Shown here piece after piece: positions 34,295 through 42,465 of a stretch of DNA of 64,000 nucleotides. The stretch is taken from the NCBI GenBank assembly GCA_040766585.1, contig JAXGQE010000001.1, positions 1 through 64,000 on the forward strand. Direction: 5' to 3'. Positions within the stretch are counted from its first letter, which is position 1; the number at the start of each line of letters is the position of its first letter. Origin of the DNA: JAXGQE01 sp040766585. Its GTDB lineage: Bacteria > Bacillota > SLNR01. The notes under the pieces were generated by a model. It saw only the letters and a program-made list of their open reading frames with translations, was not told the origin of the DNA and made no database searches. A program made the translations under genes and the position numbers.

Positions 34295-35497
34295 TTAAAC
34301 ATCCACCAAAGCTATCAAATCAACCATCTCTTTTATCGTTTGGATGTTATCCGGTGTTTCCTCTACCCAGAGCAAATCATCCACAATCTGAAAAGTAAAC
34401 TGATCATCAAATGCATATTCAAGCCGATCCCGCAACTGTTCCAAATATGCAATGCTGCCTCCGGCCAAAGGAATTCGGATCTTCACAACAGCAGTACTGG
34501 TGGTGTCAATGCTATTCAGTGCGGATTCTACAGGCCCAGCAAGATGAGCCGGCACCACGACCACCAGATTGCGACTAAACTCCGGATAGCCCAGGTTTAT
34601 TATCTGGATACCTGGAAAACCGAAAGCACTCAACCGCTCAGATGCATATTGAGCTGCAACATGCTTAAGCTCATGCGTTACGATGGTTGCATTCTGCCCA
34701 GGAATATCAACTTCTTCTATGATCTTCGCTACTTTGTATATAGCTTGAGGTGTTCCTTGAACCCACATTACCTGCGGATTGGCAGCCATAGTCACCTGTT
34801 GCAGAGGAATACTCAAAGTACTGAGGATTCCAGCTAATGTTTCAGCAGAAATATAGTCCAGATCGAGACGGGTTACCACCATCTGTTTGTAAAAATCAGT
34901 CTGGAGCCGTTCGAGCTTGCCCACAACCACAAGGTCACCTTCACGAATGTAGCTGAGGGACTGGCTCTGCACAAACAGTTCCAGAGCCTGTGTAGGAGTA
35001 ACATCGCAAATCTTGAAAGTTACTCTCACCGGTTCATCAATAAACAGAATCTGAACATCCATCTTGATGGCCAGTGCAGTCAGAACATCCCGAATATCGG
35101 CATTCACCACTTCGATACAAATCTTGTCTGCATCCAGTCCTGGAGGAATCGGATTGATCGGCTCGCCGCCTTTCCCCCAGTCTTCATCGGCGTCCATGGT
35201 ATAGATGTCTTCCTCTGCATCCAGGGCGTATACTTCTCCCCCTGTGGGGATCTTCAGTTCCTGACCCAGTTTGACCACATTGCTGTCTCCCAGATCGTTG
35301 GCTTCCTGGATAGCCTCCACTGTTACATTGTATTCCCTGGCCAGTCGATACAAGTAATCGCCGCTTTCCACAATATGAATGATAAAGTCATCTTCGGCGA
35401 AAACCGTACCTGTCAGCATCAATCCCTGCAGCGCCAGAATCACGATCAGGAGGCCAATCAGCCAGAACTTGCTGTTCCGCTTATTTTCTTTGCTCAT
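34295..35497 (-). CDS. LysM plus secretin N-domain protein (no pore domain)
   Basis: 400 residues. Signal anchor at about 12-34; LysM domain at about 40-85 (HIVESGDYLYRLAREYNVT, LKIP), which binds peptidoglycan; acidic linker; secretin/TonB short N-terminal (N0) domain at about 120-195 (ADIRDVLTALAIKMDVQILF); then two N1/N2-like KH-fold repeats (VVVGKLERL to the end). No secretin beta-barrel follows. In PilQ the N-domains line the periplasmic channel; here they may form a cell-wall passage for the pilus. ATG after GAGGTGGTAAAGA. Confidence 0.82.
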   Translation of the reverse strand: MSKENKRNSKFWLIGLLIVILALQGLMLTGTVFAEDDFIIHIVESGDYLYRLAREYNVTVEAIQEANDLGDSNVVKLGQELKIPTGGEVYALDAEEDIYTMDADEDWGKGGEPINPIPPGLDADKICIEVVNADIRDVLTALAIKMDVQILFIDEPVRVTFKICDVTPTQALELFVQSQSLSYIREGDLVVVGKLERLQTDFYKQMVVTRLDLDYISAETLAGILSTLSIPLQQVTMAANPQVMWVQGTPQAIYKVAKIIEEVDIPGQNATIVTHELKHVAAQYASERLSAFGFPGIQIINLGYPEFSRNLVVVVPAHLAGPVESALNSIDTTSTAVVKIRIPLAGGSIAYLEQLRDRLEYAFDDQFTFQIVDDLLWVEETPDNIQTIKEMVDLIALVDV

Positions 35498-35531
35498 TCT
35501 TTACCACCTCTATCCTGTATTGGCTGCCGGC

Positions 35532-36020
35532 CTAGCGGTCGACCAGCTGCAGAGTCATGTCTTTCTCGTCACTGCGCAGTTCCACAGCTTTTTCTTTAAT
35601 GCTGAGTACCGTCCAGTAATCGGCAATTTTGGCACCTCTCGGTACCACATACGCTGTCCCGCCGGCTTCAATGATGGCCAGATGATGGCCGCGGCCGTCC
35701 AGCAGAACCCCCACCAGTTTCATCGGCCCGACAAACGGATCATTTTCTGTGCTAATCATAAAGGGATCCGCATAAGTTCGTGTTTCCTGCGGTAGAGCTT
35801 CTGCATTCTCATCATCGTTGCTAGTTTGGGCCAAAGCAATGCTGTTATCTTCTCCCGCCGGAGCACCGCCGCTGAACATTCCTGCCGCATACCCGGCTGC
35901 TAGAGCAAATACCAGTACCCCGGCAATCACTCCTGCAGCTTTCACCCGGTTTGCCTGAAGCCATTCCAGCAGAGAAGCATCCTTACTCTTTTTTTGACTC
36001 TTCTTATTCAAATCTGCCAC
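35532..36020 (-). CDS. PilP/GspC-like pilus assembly protein
   Basis: 162 residues: cytoplasmic Lys-rich N-terminus, one membrane helix at about 29-49, a low-complexity linker, then a small beta domain (DPFVGPMKLVGVLLDGRGHH, YVVPRGAKI) like the HR domain of GspC or PilP. Such proteins connect the inner platform to the channel, which fits its place before the secretin-N-domain gene. GTG start after AAGGAGTGATCGGAT. The assignment is by fold pattern and position. Confidence 0.7.
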   Translation of the reverse strand: MADLNKKSQKKSKDASLLEWLQANRVKAAGVIAGVLVFALAAGYAAGMFSGGAPAGEDNSIALAQTSNDDENAEALPQETRTYADPFMISTENDPFVGPMKLVGVLLDGRGHHLAIIEAGGTAYVVPRGAKIADYWTVLSIKEKAVELRSDEKDMTLQLVDR

Positions 36021-36052
36021 ATCCGATCACTCCTTTCCTTCTAGAATCACAG

Positions 36053-36151
36053 CTACAGTTCCTGATCCCTACTCCACTTCTCCCAAAATGCTCCATTCAG
36101 ATTCCGCCTGATGTCCCCCACAATGATGTACTTTTCCCAGTCGATAGCCAT
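36053..36151 (-). CDS. Candidate 32-residue protein coupled to prepilin peptidase
   Basis: ATG at 36151 overlaps the prepilin peptidase stop as TGATG and opens a 32-codon frame (MAIDWEKYIIVGDIRRNLNG, then AFWEKWSRDQEL) ending before the PilP-like gene. It fills the only gap of more than 100 bp in this part of the operon. It has a moderate ribosome site inside the upstream gene (GGATGG). I do not recognise it; it could be a small pilus-associated protein or chance. Confidence 0.4.
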   Translation of the reverse strand: MAIDWEKYIIVGDIRRNLNGAFWEKWSRDQEL

Positions 36152-36900
36152 CACCATCCAATCAGACGCAGATACGCAGACAGCAGCCGCTGTCCCCACA
36201 ACACAGATACAGCAATTCCCAAAGCCAGAAACGGCCCGAAGGGAATGTACTCTTTTCGCTTCCGGATCTTTTTCACAATCAGCACAATACCCACAACAGA
36301 CCCGATCAGCACACTGACAAACAAAGCAATCCCAGTTTGCACCGGCCCCAGGATAAACCCCGCAGCCGCCAGCAGTTTGATATCCCCGCCGCCCATACCG
36401 CCCCGGCTGATTACCGCTGTCAGAAAGAGAATACCCCCGCCCAACAGAAACCCGCCGGCTGCCTGCCACCAGGAAATGGGCGCCATCACAATCTGCCAGA
36501 ACAATCCCCAGAGAAAGATGGAAAGCACCAAGACATCTGGAATAATCTGATGATCCAGATCAATAAACGCGATGGCAATCAGCAGAGCAAAAAGCACAGC
36601 CATTTTAATCGCTGTCAATATGCTGCCAAACGACAGCCAGGCGACGGCGAAAGAAACGGTCGTCAATATTTCCACCAAAGGATAGCGGAGCGCAATGGGT
36701 TCCCCGCAGTACGCACACCGACCGCGCAGACGGATCCAGCTGAGCACCGGAATCAGATCCTGCGGTTTTAACGGTGTATGACATTGCGGACAATGCGATG
36801 GAGGATAGGTGATGGGCTCATCGATGGGTAAACGATAAATGAGTACATTCAGAAATGATCCGATCACCAGCCCGAATAATGTGAATATAACTAGCTCCAT
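36151..36900 (-). CDS. pilD: Prepilin peptidase (leader peptidase/N-methyltransferase)
   Basis: 249-residue membrane aspartyl protease of family A24. It has the two CxxC pairs of the bifunctional type (Cys37/Cys40, Cys62/Cys65) and the catalytic aspartates in AFIDLDHQIIPD and GGMGGGDIKLL (Asp173). It cleaves prepilin leaders after Gly and methylates the new N-terminus; all four prepilins here carry suitable sites. First gene of the pilus operon; ATG at 36900 has only a weak ribosome site (GACGGG). Confidence 0.95.
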   Translation of the reverse strand: MELVIFTLFGLVIGSFLNVLIYRLPIDEPITYPPSHCPQCHTPLKPQDLIPVLSWIRLRGRCAYCGEPIALRYPLVEILTTVSFAVAWLSFGSILTAIKMAVLFALLIAIAFIDLDHQIIPDVLVLSIFLWGLFWQIVMAPISWWQAAGGFLLGGGILFLTAVISRGGMGGGDIKLLAAAGFILGPVQTGIALFVSVLIGSVVGIVLIVKKIRKRKEYIPFGPFLALGIAVSVLWGQRLLSAYLRLIGW

Positions 36901-37184
36901 CCCGTCACACCGCTCTCTTCTCCTGTCGGTAATCCTTTAGCGCCTTCAATTGGATGCAAAGTAGTAAGTACTTCCACCATAAAAAGGGATTTCCTGCTAT
37001 CTATTAGAACAAATCCATAATATTCACACATATTTATTAGAAAACCATCAATTTTTATACAAACTATCGTCAAATGGGCCCTTCCATCCGGCAGGAAACC
37101 TCCTCTGCACCCCGAAACCGTTACCAGGAGAAATTCATTTTGCGGATTTCATTGGGACCCGGCATTCTGCGAAGAAATACAGAT

Positions 37185-37213
37185 ATGACAAGCTTTCAGC
37201 GCAATTGTATAAT
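37185..37213 (+). promoter_or_regulatory. Promoter of threonine dehydratase-like gene
   Basis: ATGACA (37185-37190), a 17-bp spacer and TATAAT (37208-37213), with about 95 bp to the start codon. The rest of the 36901-37307 interval is AT-rich and must hold the divergent promoter of the pilus operon, which I could not place with confidence. Confidence 0.65.
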
Positions 37214-37307
37214 AAATCCAAAAATGCGTCAATGATTTTGTCAGAATACTTTGGCATTTTCGACAAATCGTTGTAGTTTTCAACCCAAACTGGAAGGAGT
37301 GTTGGTA

Positions 37308-38264
37308 TTGGTAACTTTTCTGGATGTCATCAAAGCGCAGAAGAATATTCAACCCTGGGTCCAACCATCGCCGTTGGAGCATTCCCGCCGTCTCAGCGGT
37401 CTGCTAGGCACTTCGGTGTATCTGAAACTGGAGAATTTTCGGGAACTTCGCTCTTTCAAAGTAAGAGGCGCCGTCAACTTTGTGGTCTCCCGACTGGATG
37501 AATGCCGCCTCCACGGTGTCGTAGCCGCATCCGGCGGCAGCCATGCACTGGGTGTGGCCTACGCGGCAGCCCACCTGGGAATCCAGGCCACCATCGTGAT
37601 GACCGAACGGGCACCGGCCAATTTGAAGAATATCGTGGCCAGTTACGGTGCCCAGGTGGAAATCAGCGGACAGGTGTATGATGATGCCTCCGCCCGGGCC
37701 AAAGAGATTTCTCAGAAGACCGGAGCCCTGCGGATCGATTCTTTCAATGATCCATACATCGTAGCCGGACAGGGTACCATCGCGCTGGAGATTTTCTCTC
37801 AACTGCCCGATGCCGATATGATCATCTGTCCCGTGGGCGGAGGGGGACTCTTGGCTGGTGTATCCTTGACCGCAAAAACCATCAGCCCCCACTGTCAGAT
37901 CTACGGCGTTGAACCCGAGCAGGCCAATGCCATGTACCGATCCATGGCTGCCGGGAAACTGGTGGAGGTGGACAACCCGTCCAGCATCGCCGACAAACTG
38001 GTTACTCGTCATACCGGGGACCTGGTGTTTGATATTGCCAGGACCCACACCACCGGCATGTACTGCGTATCCGAAGAGCAGATCCAAGCCGCCGTTCGCC
38101 TTCTTCTTCACGAAGCTGGACTGCTGGCGGAAGGCGCCGGTGCCGCCCCCCTGGCCTTGCTTCAAAGCGGGCAAATCGACAGCGCCCGCAAGAAAGTGGT
38201 CCTGGTGGTGACCGGCGGAAACATCGACCCGGCAGTGCTGATAAAAATCTTGCAGAACTCCTGA
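37308..38264 (+). CDS. PLP-dependent threonine/serine dehydratase-like enzyme
   Basis: 318-residue fold-type II PLP enzyme. Lys51 in RSFKVRGA binds the cofactor, GGSHALG follows, and GGGGLLAG (about residue 180) holds the PLP phosphate. Length and lack of an ACT-like regulatory tail fit catabolic threonine dehydratase (2-oxobutanoate plus ammonia) or a serine racemase/dehydratase. TTG at 37308 follows GGAAGGAGTGTTGGTA; upstream in-frame codons lie in non-conserved sequence. Single gene ending at the terminator now duplicated by the neighbouring IS. Confidence 0.88.
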   Translation: MVTFLDVIKAQKNIQPWVQPSPLEHSRRLSGLLGTSVYLKLENFRELRSFKVRGAVNFVVSRLDECRLHGVVAASGGSHALGVAYAAAHLGIQATIVMTERAPANLKNIVASYGAQVEISGQVYDDASARAKEISQKTGALRIDSFNDPYIVAGQGTIALEIFSQLPDADMIICPVGGGGLLAGVSLTAKTISPHCQIYGVEPEQANAMYRSMAAGKLVEVDNPSSIADKLVTRHTGDLVFDIARTHTTGMYCVSEEQIQAAVRLLLHEAGLLAEGAGAAPLALLQSGQIDSARKKVVLVVTGGNIDPAVLIKILQNS

Positions 38265-38270
38265 TCTCCA

Positions 38271-38334
38271 TACCAAGCAAGATACACAACGAAAAATGGA
38301 GAGGATCCCTCTTAGGGGATCCTCTCATTGCATC
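38271..38334. repeat. 64-bp direct repeat, left copy (IS target duplication)
   Basis: Starts TACCAAGCAAGATACACAAC and ends CTCATTGCATC; identical to 39974-40037. It contains the hairpin GAGAGGATCCC/GGGATCCTCTC (38299-38326), a terminator. Confidence 0.93.
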
Positions 38335-39973
38335 GCCTGACTTGACCGCTCTAACGCAAAAACAAGCAAACAGTTTATTGAAACCATTGATAAATAAGGA
38401 TTTAGAAAATTTATAAACAGCAAATGTGGTCACTAACAGAGTACAGCAAACGAATATTTTGATATAATCAACTCATGACGAACTTCATTCGGAAAGTGAA
38501 AACAAAAAGCGGTGCAACCGCAGTGCAGATCGTGCACAAACAGGGACGACAAAGGGTTGGGATAACACACATCGGATCAGCACACAACGAAGCTGAACTG
38601 GAGTTGCTTATTTCGCTTGCCCACAAAAAGATGAACGAAGGACAGATCAGTTTTCAGTTTCAAGAAGAGATCAATTCAGATATTGTCCTTGAGAAGTCCT
38701 TTTCCGGGCTGCTGTGGAGCACATTGGAAACCATGTATAGTAAGCTTGGATTTGAAGGTATTGGCGATCCCGTTTTCAAACAGCTGGTTCTGGCCCGGAT
38801 CATCGAGCCGGTATCCAAGCTAGACACAATACGGGTATTGGAAGAGCTTGGCTTAGATGCGCCTTCCAACACTTCCATTCACCGCTGTTTGAAGCGAATT
38901 GTGCAAGAAGGGTACAGAGAATTTGTCAGTGGCGCTTGCTTCGTACAGACCGATATGGAAGCGCTTTCGCTGGTCCTCTACGATGTAACGACCTTGTATT
39001 TTGAGATTCAAAAAGAGGATGATTACCGCAAAAGCGGGCTATCCAAAGAGCGCCGTCTGGAACCCCAAATCACCATTGGACTGTTGGTGGACAGGCACGG
39101 ATTTCCTTTGGAGATTCAGAGTTTTGAAGGCAACCGCGCAGAGGTGAAGACCATCTTGCCGGTATTGATGGGATTCCGGGATCATCACCAGCTGCCCCAT
39201 ATCACGGTCACAGCGGATGCAGCGATGCTATCAGCAGGGAACATTGCTGAACTCGAGCAACTTGGCTACCATTACATTATTGGCTCCAGGCTGGCCAAAA
39301 CGCCTTATGAGATCGAAGAATATCTGGCTGAAAAAGATGTTCAGATGAAAGACGGGCAAATCTTTGAATCAAGCATGGTGGTAACGGTCGACGGGGAAAG
39401 GAGAAAACGGCGTGTCGTCTACCAGTATCGCCAAAAACGGGCGACCATTGACCTATTAAATATCGATAAAACTCTGGTAAAAGCTCAAAAGATGGTGGAT
39501 AAGAAAGCGGATATCAAACGCAATCGATTCCTAAGCATCCAGGGAGAAAAACGTGAAATCAACAAGAGCCTTGTCGATGAAGCACGGCGCAAAGCAGGGA
39601 TCAAGGGATATGTAACCGATTTTGATATCCCTGCCCAGCAAATTATTGATGCGTATCACAATTTATTCCAAGTAGAAAAGTCATTCAGGATGTCTAAATC
39701 TGATTTAAAGGCCAGACCTGTTTTCCATCACAAGCGAGAATCGATTGAAGCACATTTGACTGTCGTTTTTACAGCATTAGCTGTTGCAAGAAGCATTGAA
39801 CGGTTTACCGGCATGAGTATCTCTAAGTTCGTAAAGACGCTAAAACCGATTCGAACTGGAATTATCTCTATCAATGGTACATCTTACCCTCTTAAACCAA
39901 AGATCCCAAAAAATATTCAAGATACTATTGATTTATTGACTTAATATGTGGGCACTAATTCGGTCAAGTCGGG
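38335..39973 (+). mobile_element. IS1634/IS1549-type insertion sequence
   Basis: About 1.64 kb. The terminal inverted repeats are CCTGACTTGACCG (38336-38348) and the complement of CGGTCAAGTCGGG (39961-39973), matching at 12 of 13 positions. One intact transposase gene lies inside. Both flanks carry the same 64-bp sequence. Elements of the IS1634 group are known for unusually long and variable target duplications, so this is a natural fit. The perfect repeats imply a recent insertion. Confidence 0.93.
38475..39944 (+). CDS. IS1634-family transposase
   Basis: 489-residue IS4-superfamily transposase of the IS1634 (IS1549-like) family. Catalytic aspartates are in LVLYDVTTLYFE and ITVTADAAMLS; the Glu is in NLFQVEKSFRMSKSDL (Y-(2)-R/K-(3)-E-like region), followed by RPVFHHKRESIEAHL. 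The frame is intact at family length and so potentially active. A TATAAT-like box lies 15 bp before the ATG within the element. Confidence 0.95.
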   Translation: MTNFIRKVKTKSGATAVQIVHKQGRQRVGITHIGSAHNEAELELLISLAHKKMNEGQISFQFQEEINSDIVLEKSFSGLLWSTLETMYSKLGFEGIGDPVFKQLVLARIIEPVSKLDTIRVLEELGLDAPSNTSIHRCLKRIVQEGYREFVSGACFVQTDMEALSLVLYDVTTLYFEIQKEDDYRKSGLSKERRLEPQITIGLLVDRHGFPLEIQSFEGNRAEVKTILPVLMGFRDHHQLPHITVTADAAMLSAGNIAELEQLGYHYIIGSRLAKTPYEIEEYLAEKDVQMKDGQIFESSMVVTVDGERRKRRVVYQYRQKRATIDLLNIDKTLVKAQKMVDKKADIKRNRFLSIQGEKREINKSLVDEARRKAGIKGYVTDFDIPAQQIIDAYHNLFQVEKSFRMSKSDLKARPVFHHKRESIEAHLTVVFTALAVARSIERFTGMSISKFVKTLKPIRTGIISINGTSYPLKPKIPKNIQDTIDLLT

Positions 39974-40037
39974 TACCAAGCAAGATACACAACGAAAAAT
40001 GGAGAGGATCCCTCTTAGGGGATCCTCTCATTGCATC
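39974..40037. repeat. 64-bp direct repeat, right copy (IS target duplication)
   Basis: Identical to 38271-38334. It begins directly after the right inverted repeat and ends at the stop codon of the aldehyde oxidoreductase gene, giving that gene its own copy of the terminator hairpin (40002-40029), with a T tract (CATTTTTCG) on the minus strand. Confidence 0.93.
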
Positions 40038-41897
40038 TTATTCCATAACCTCTTTCACCCAGCCGATTCCCAGTTCATGAAGCTTGGCTTCCGTCGGAAC
40101 CCCTTGATCATCCCAACCCATCAGGGTGTAGTAGGCTTGAACCGCTTTTCCCATAATCTCCTTGTCCGCTTTCACCCCGGCCAGAGGACCATCTTCGAAG
40201 GGTTCGTAAAACCGTTCGGTGAGGTAGTCATCTTTGGCGGTAAATCCTTCACGAATGTTGAAACACCGGGCCAGTGTTGCTGAGCGTTCCCCCGCTTTCA
40301 TCAGTTCCAAAATGGAAGTATCCCAGCCGGTAATGGCCTGAACGATCTCTTCCTTCTGGTGGGGGTTCCAGGGAACAAAGTTGCAGAAAACCGCCGTGTT
40401 GTTAAAATGGTTCCAGTTGATCTCATATTTGGCCATGCTTACCTTGTCCAGGCTCATATCATCGGCCGGGAGCGGTTCCAGCACGCCGAATGTGCGGAGA
40501 TTGCCGGTACTTTTCACATATCCCGTGTCATGAATATTGTGGACATGATCCGCTCCGGTGGGCGATACTGCATACCCCATACCCAGGGCCCGCTTCAAAC
40601 GGGGTTCATGCATGGGCACTTCCTGACCCTTCACATGAATGGCATACTTTTCTGCCCCGTTGCCGATCCTATCAGCCGCCCGTTTGCTGCCTTCGGCCAA
40701 AATATCCCCAAAGCCTTCCCGTTTGGCAATCATTTCGGTCATCTTCACCATGGCTTCCGCATTTCCAAACCGCAAATCCAGTCCCCCCAGCTGATCCTGG
40801 GTAATCAGACCGTTTTCATAGCATTCCATGGCAAACGCAATGGTAACGCCGGTGGAAATGGTATCGATGGAGTAGGCGTTGCAAATCTCGTTGGCCTTGG
40901 AGATGGCTTTCAGATCATCCACACCGCAGGAAGAACCGAAAGAACCCAGTGTCTCGTATTCCGGCCCGCCGTATTCAGGATCCACAACATATCCTTCGCT
41001 GCTTTCCACTACCCGCTTGCAGTATACCGGGCAGGCAAAGCAGTTACCCCGATTGATCATGATGGTGTCCACCATGGCCTGACCGGATATTTTTTCCGCC
41101 CCCTCGAAATGGCCGTCCTTGAAATTCCGGGTCGGCAGTCCACCGGAAAGATGCAGCGGCATGAGAACACCCGGGGTTCCGTACTTGGTCATCCCTGCGG
41201 AAATCTCTTTCACTTTTTCTCCAAACCAGGCGGCCCGCTCTTTTAACTTATCTGCATCGGCCAGAGGAACTCCCACAGATCCTTTCACCACAACTCCTTT
41301 GAGGTTCTTGGATCCCATGACAGCGCCCATGCCGGTTCGGCCGGCTGCGTGCTTCAGGTCGTTGATCACACAGGCAAACCGGACCATTTTTTCTCCACCG
41401 GGGCCGATGAGAGCCGTCCGGGCATTCTTTTCACCCATTTCTTCTCGCATGCCTTCTTGGGTTTCTTTGGTGGGTTTTCCCCAGTATTCCGACGCATCTT
41501 TAATTTCCACCTGATCGTCTTTGATGGACAGATAAACCGGTTTTTCCGATCGTCCTTCCACCACAATACCATCCCATCCGGCCCGTTTGAGTTCCGCTCC
41601 AAAGTAGCCGCCCACATCCGCTTCCCCGTAGCCGCCAGTCAGAGGGGACTTGGCCCCTACGCTGTTCCGTCCGGAACCGGCAATGGGCGCGCCGGTTACG
41701 ACCCCGGGGGCAATAATCAGTTTATTGTCCGGCCCCAGCGGATCAATACCCGGTTTTATTTCTTTCAGTAAATAGTATCCAATCACTCCAGAGCCACCCA
41801 AATAGGTTCGGTAGAATACATCATCGTGAACATCGGTACTGATGCTTCTGTCAGATAGATTTACGCGCAGTATCTTCCCGTGATATCCGTTCCCCAT
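40038..41897 (-). CDS. Tungsten-containing aldehyde:ferredoxin oxidoreductase
   Basis: 619-residue AOR-family enzyme that oxidises aldehydes to acids with ferredoxin, or runs in reverse. N-terminal MGNGYHGKILRVNLSD, the bis-tungstopterin-binding GGYGEADVGGYFGAEL-type segment, a CxxCxxxC cluster site (GNCFACPVYCKR, about 285-295) with the fourth Cys in VFCNFV near the C-terminus, and the family DHVHN block. The cofactor would be W (or Mo) pterin plus one [4Fe-4S]. ATG after GAGGAGGGATTGTGATTT. No cofactor genes adjoin it. Confidence 0.94.
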   Translation of the reverse strand: MGNGYHGKILRVNLSDRSISTDVHDDVFYRTYLGGSGVIGYYLLKEIKPGIDPLGPDNKLIIAPGVVTGAPIAGSGRNSVGAKSPLTGGYGEADVGGYFGAELKRAGWDGIVVEGRSEKPVYLSIKDDQVEIKDASEYWGKPTKETQEGMREEMGEKNARTALIGPGGEKMVRFACVINDLKHAAGRTGMGAVMGSKNLKGVVVKGSVGVPLADADKLKERAAWFGEKVKEISAGMTKYGTPGVLMPLHLSGGLPTRNFKDGHFEGAEKISGQAMVDTIMINRGNCFACPVYCKRVVESSEGYVVDPEYGGPEYETLGSFGSSCGVDDLKAISKANEICNAYSIDTISTGVTIAFAMECYENGLITQDQLGGLDLRFGNAEAMVKMTEMIAKREGFGDILAEGSKRAADRIGNGAEKYAIHVKGQEVPMHEPRLKRALGMGYAVSPTGADHVHNIHDTGYVKSTGNLRTFGVLEPLPADDMSLDKVSMAKYEINWNHFNNTAVFCNFVPWNPHQKEEIVQAITGWDTSILELMKAGERSATLARCFNIREGFTAKDDYLTERFYEPFEDGPLAGVKADKEIMGKAVQAYYTLMGWDDQGVPTEAKLHELGIGWVKEVME

Positions 41898-41974
41898 AAA
41901 TCACAATCCCTCCTCGTCCAATTTACTCGCACTGATCCTGTCTTTCCATATATTCGCCCTTTTCTCATAATCTC

Positions 41975-42463
41975 CTACTCACGAGGTTGCAGTTTCGGCC
42001 GAAGCCATCTGCCTACATACCCGATTCCAATGGATACTCCGATCCCCGCCAACCCGCTGAGTGAATCCAGGAACACATCGCGCCACTGCCCGCTGCGGCC
42101 CGGAATCAGTGTCTGCAGGAATTCATCAGTACCCGCCACCAGAATGATCAGTCCCAGCCCCATCCAGATGGCCTGTCCGGCTGAAATGCCGGAATACCGA
42201 ATCGCCGTATGCATCAACACACCCAGAATCAGATACAAAGTAACATGGGCCGCTTTGCGCACCATCCAGTGCAGCAAGGCATCCGGGATCAGCTCCCGTC
42301 CCAGCATCCCCTCGATCCGTTCCAGCAGGGGTTCCACGATTTCCAGCATCCGGGAGCTCTGCTGGGCTGACTGACCCTGATCCTGCAGGGAGAAGTTGAA
42401 AATGATGCCGATCCACAGGACCACCAGCAGCCACCACCATCCACTGCCTGTTCGTTTGAACAT
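41975..42463 (-). CDS. VanZ-like membrane protein
   Basis: 162 residues with about four membrane segments and the VanZ signature: FNFSLQDQGQSAQQSS, HWMVRKAAHVTLYLILGVL and GTDEFLQTLIPGRSGQWRDV-type blocks. The family role is unclear; some members affect lipoglycopeptide susceptibility. The ATG starts 2 bp after the pgi stop with GGAG inside the pgi end, so the two genes are co-translated. Confidence 0.9.
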   Translation of the reverse strand: MFKRTGSGWWWLLVVLWIGIIFNFSLQDQGQSAQQSSRMLEIVEPLLERIEGMLGRELIPDALLHWMVRKAAHVTLYLILGVLMHTAIRYSGISAGQAIWMGLGLIILVAGTDEFLQTLIPGRSGQWRDVFLDSLSGLAGIGVSIGIGYVGRWLRPKLQPRE

Positions 42464-42465
42464 GA

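Noticed and set aside
36891..37073. 60-codon minus-strand frame ending inside the pilD start
   Set aside because: Low-complexity AT-rich leader, weak start, no similarity seen; overlaps the pilD start only by chance.
38271..40037. Phage or integrative-element attachment sites
   Set aside because: The direct repeats flank an IS with matching inverted repeats and a transposase; no integrase is present.
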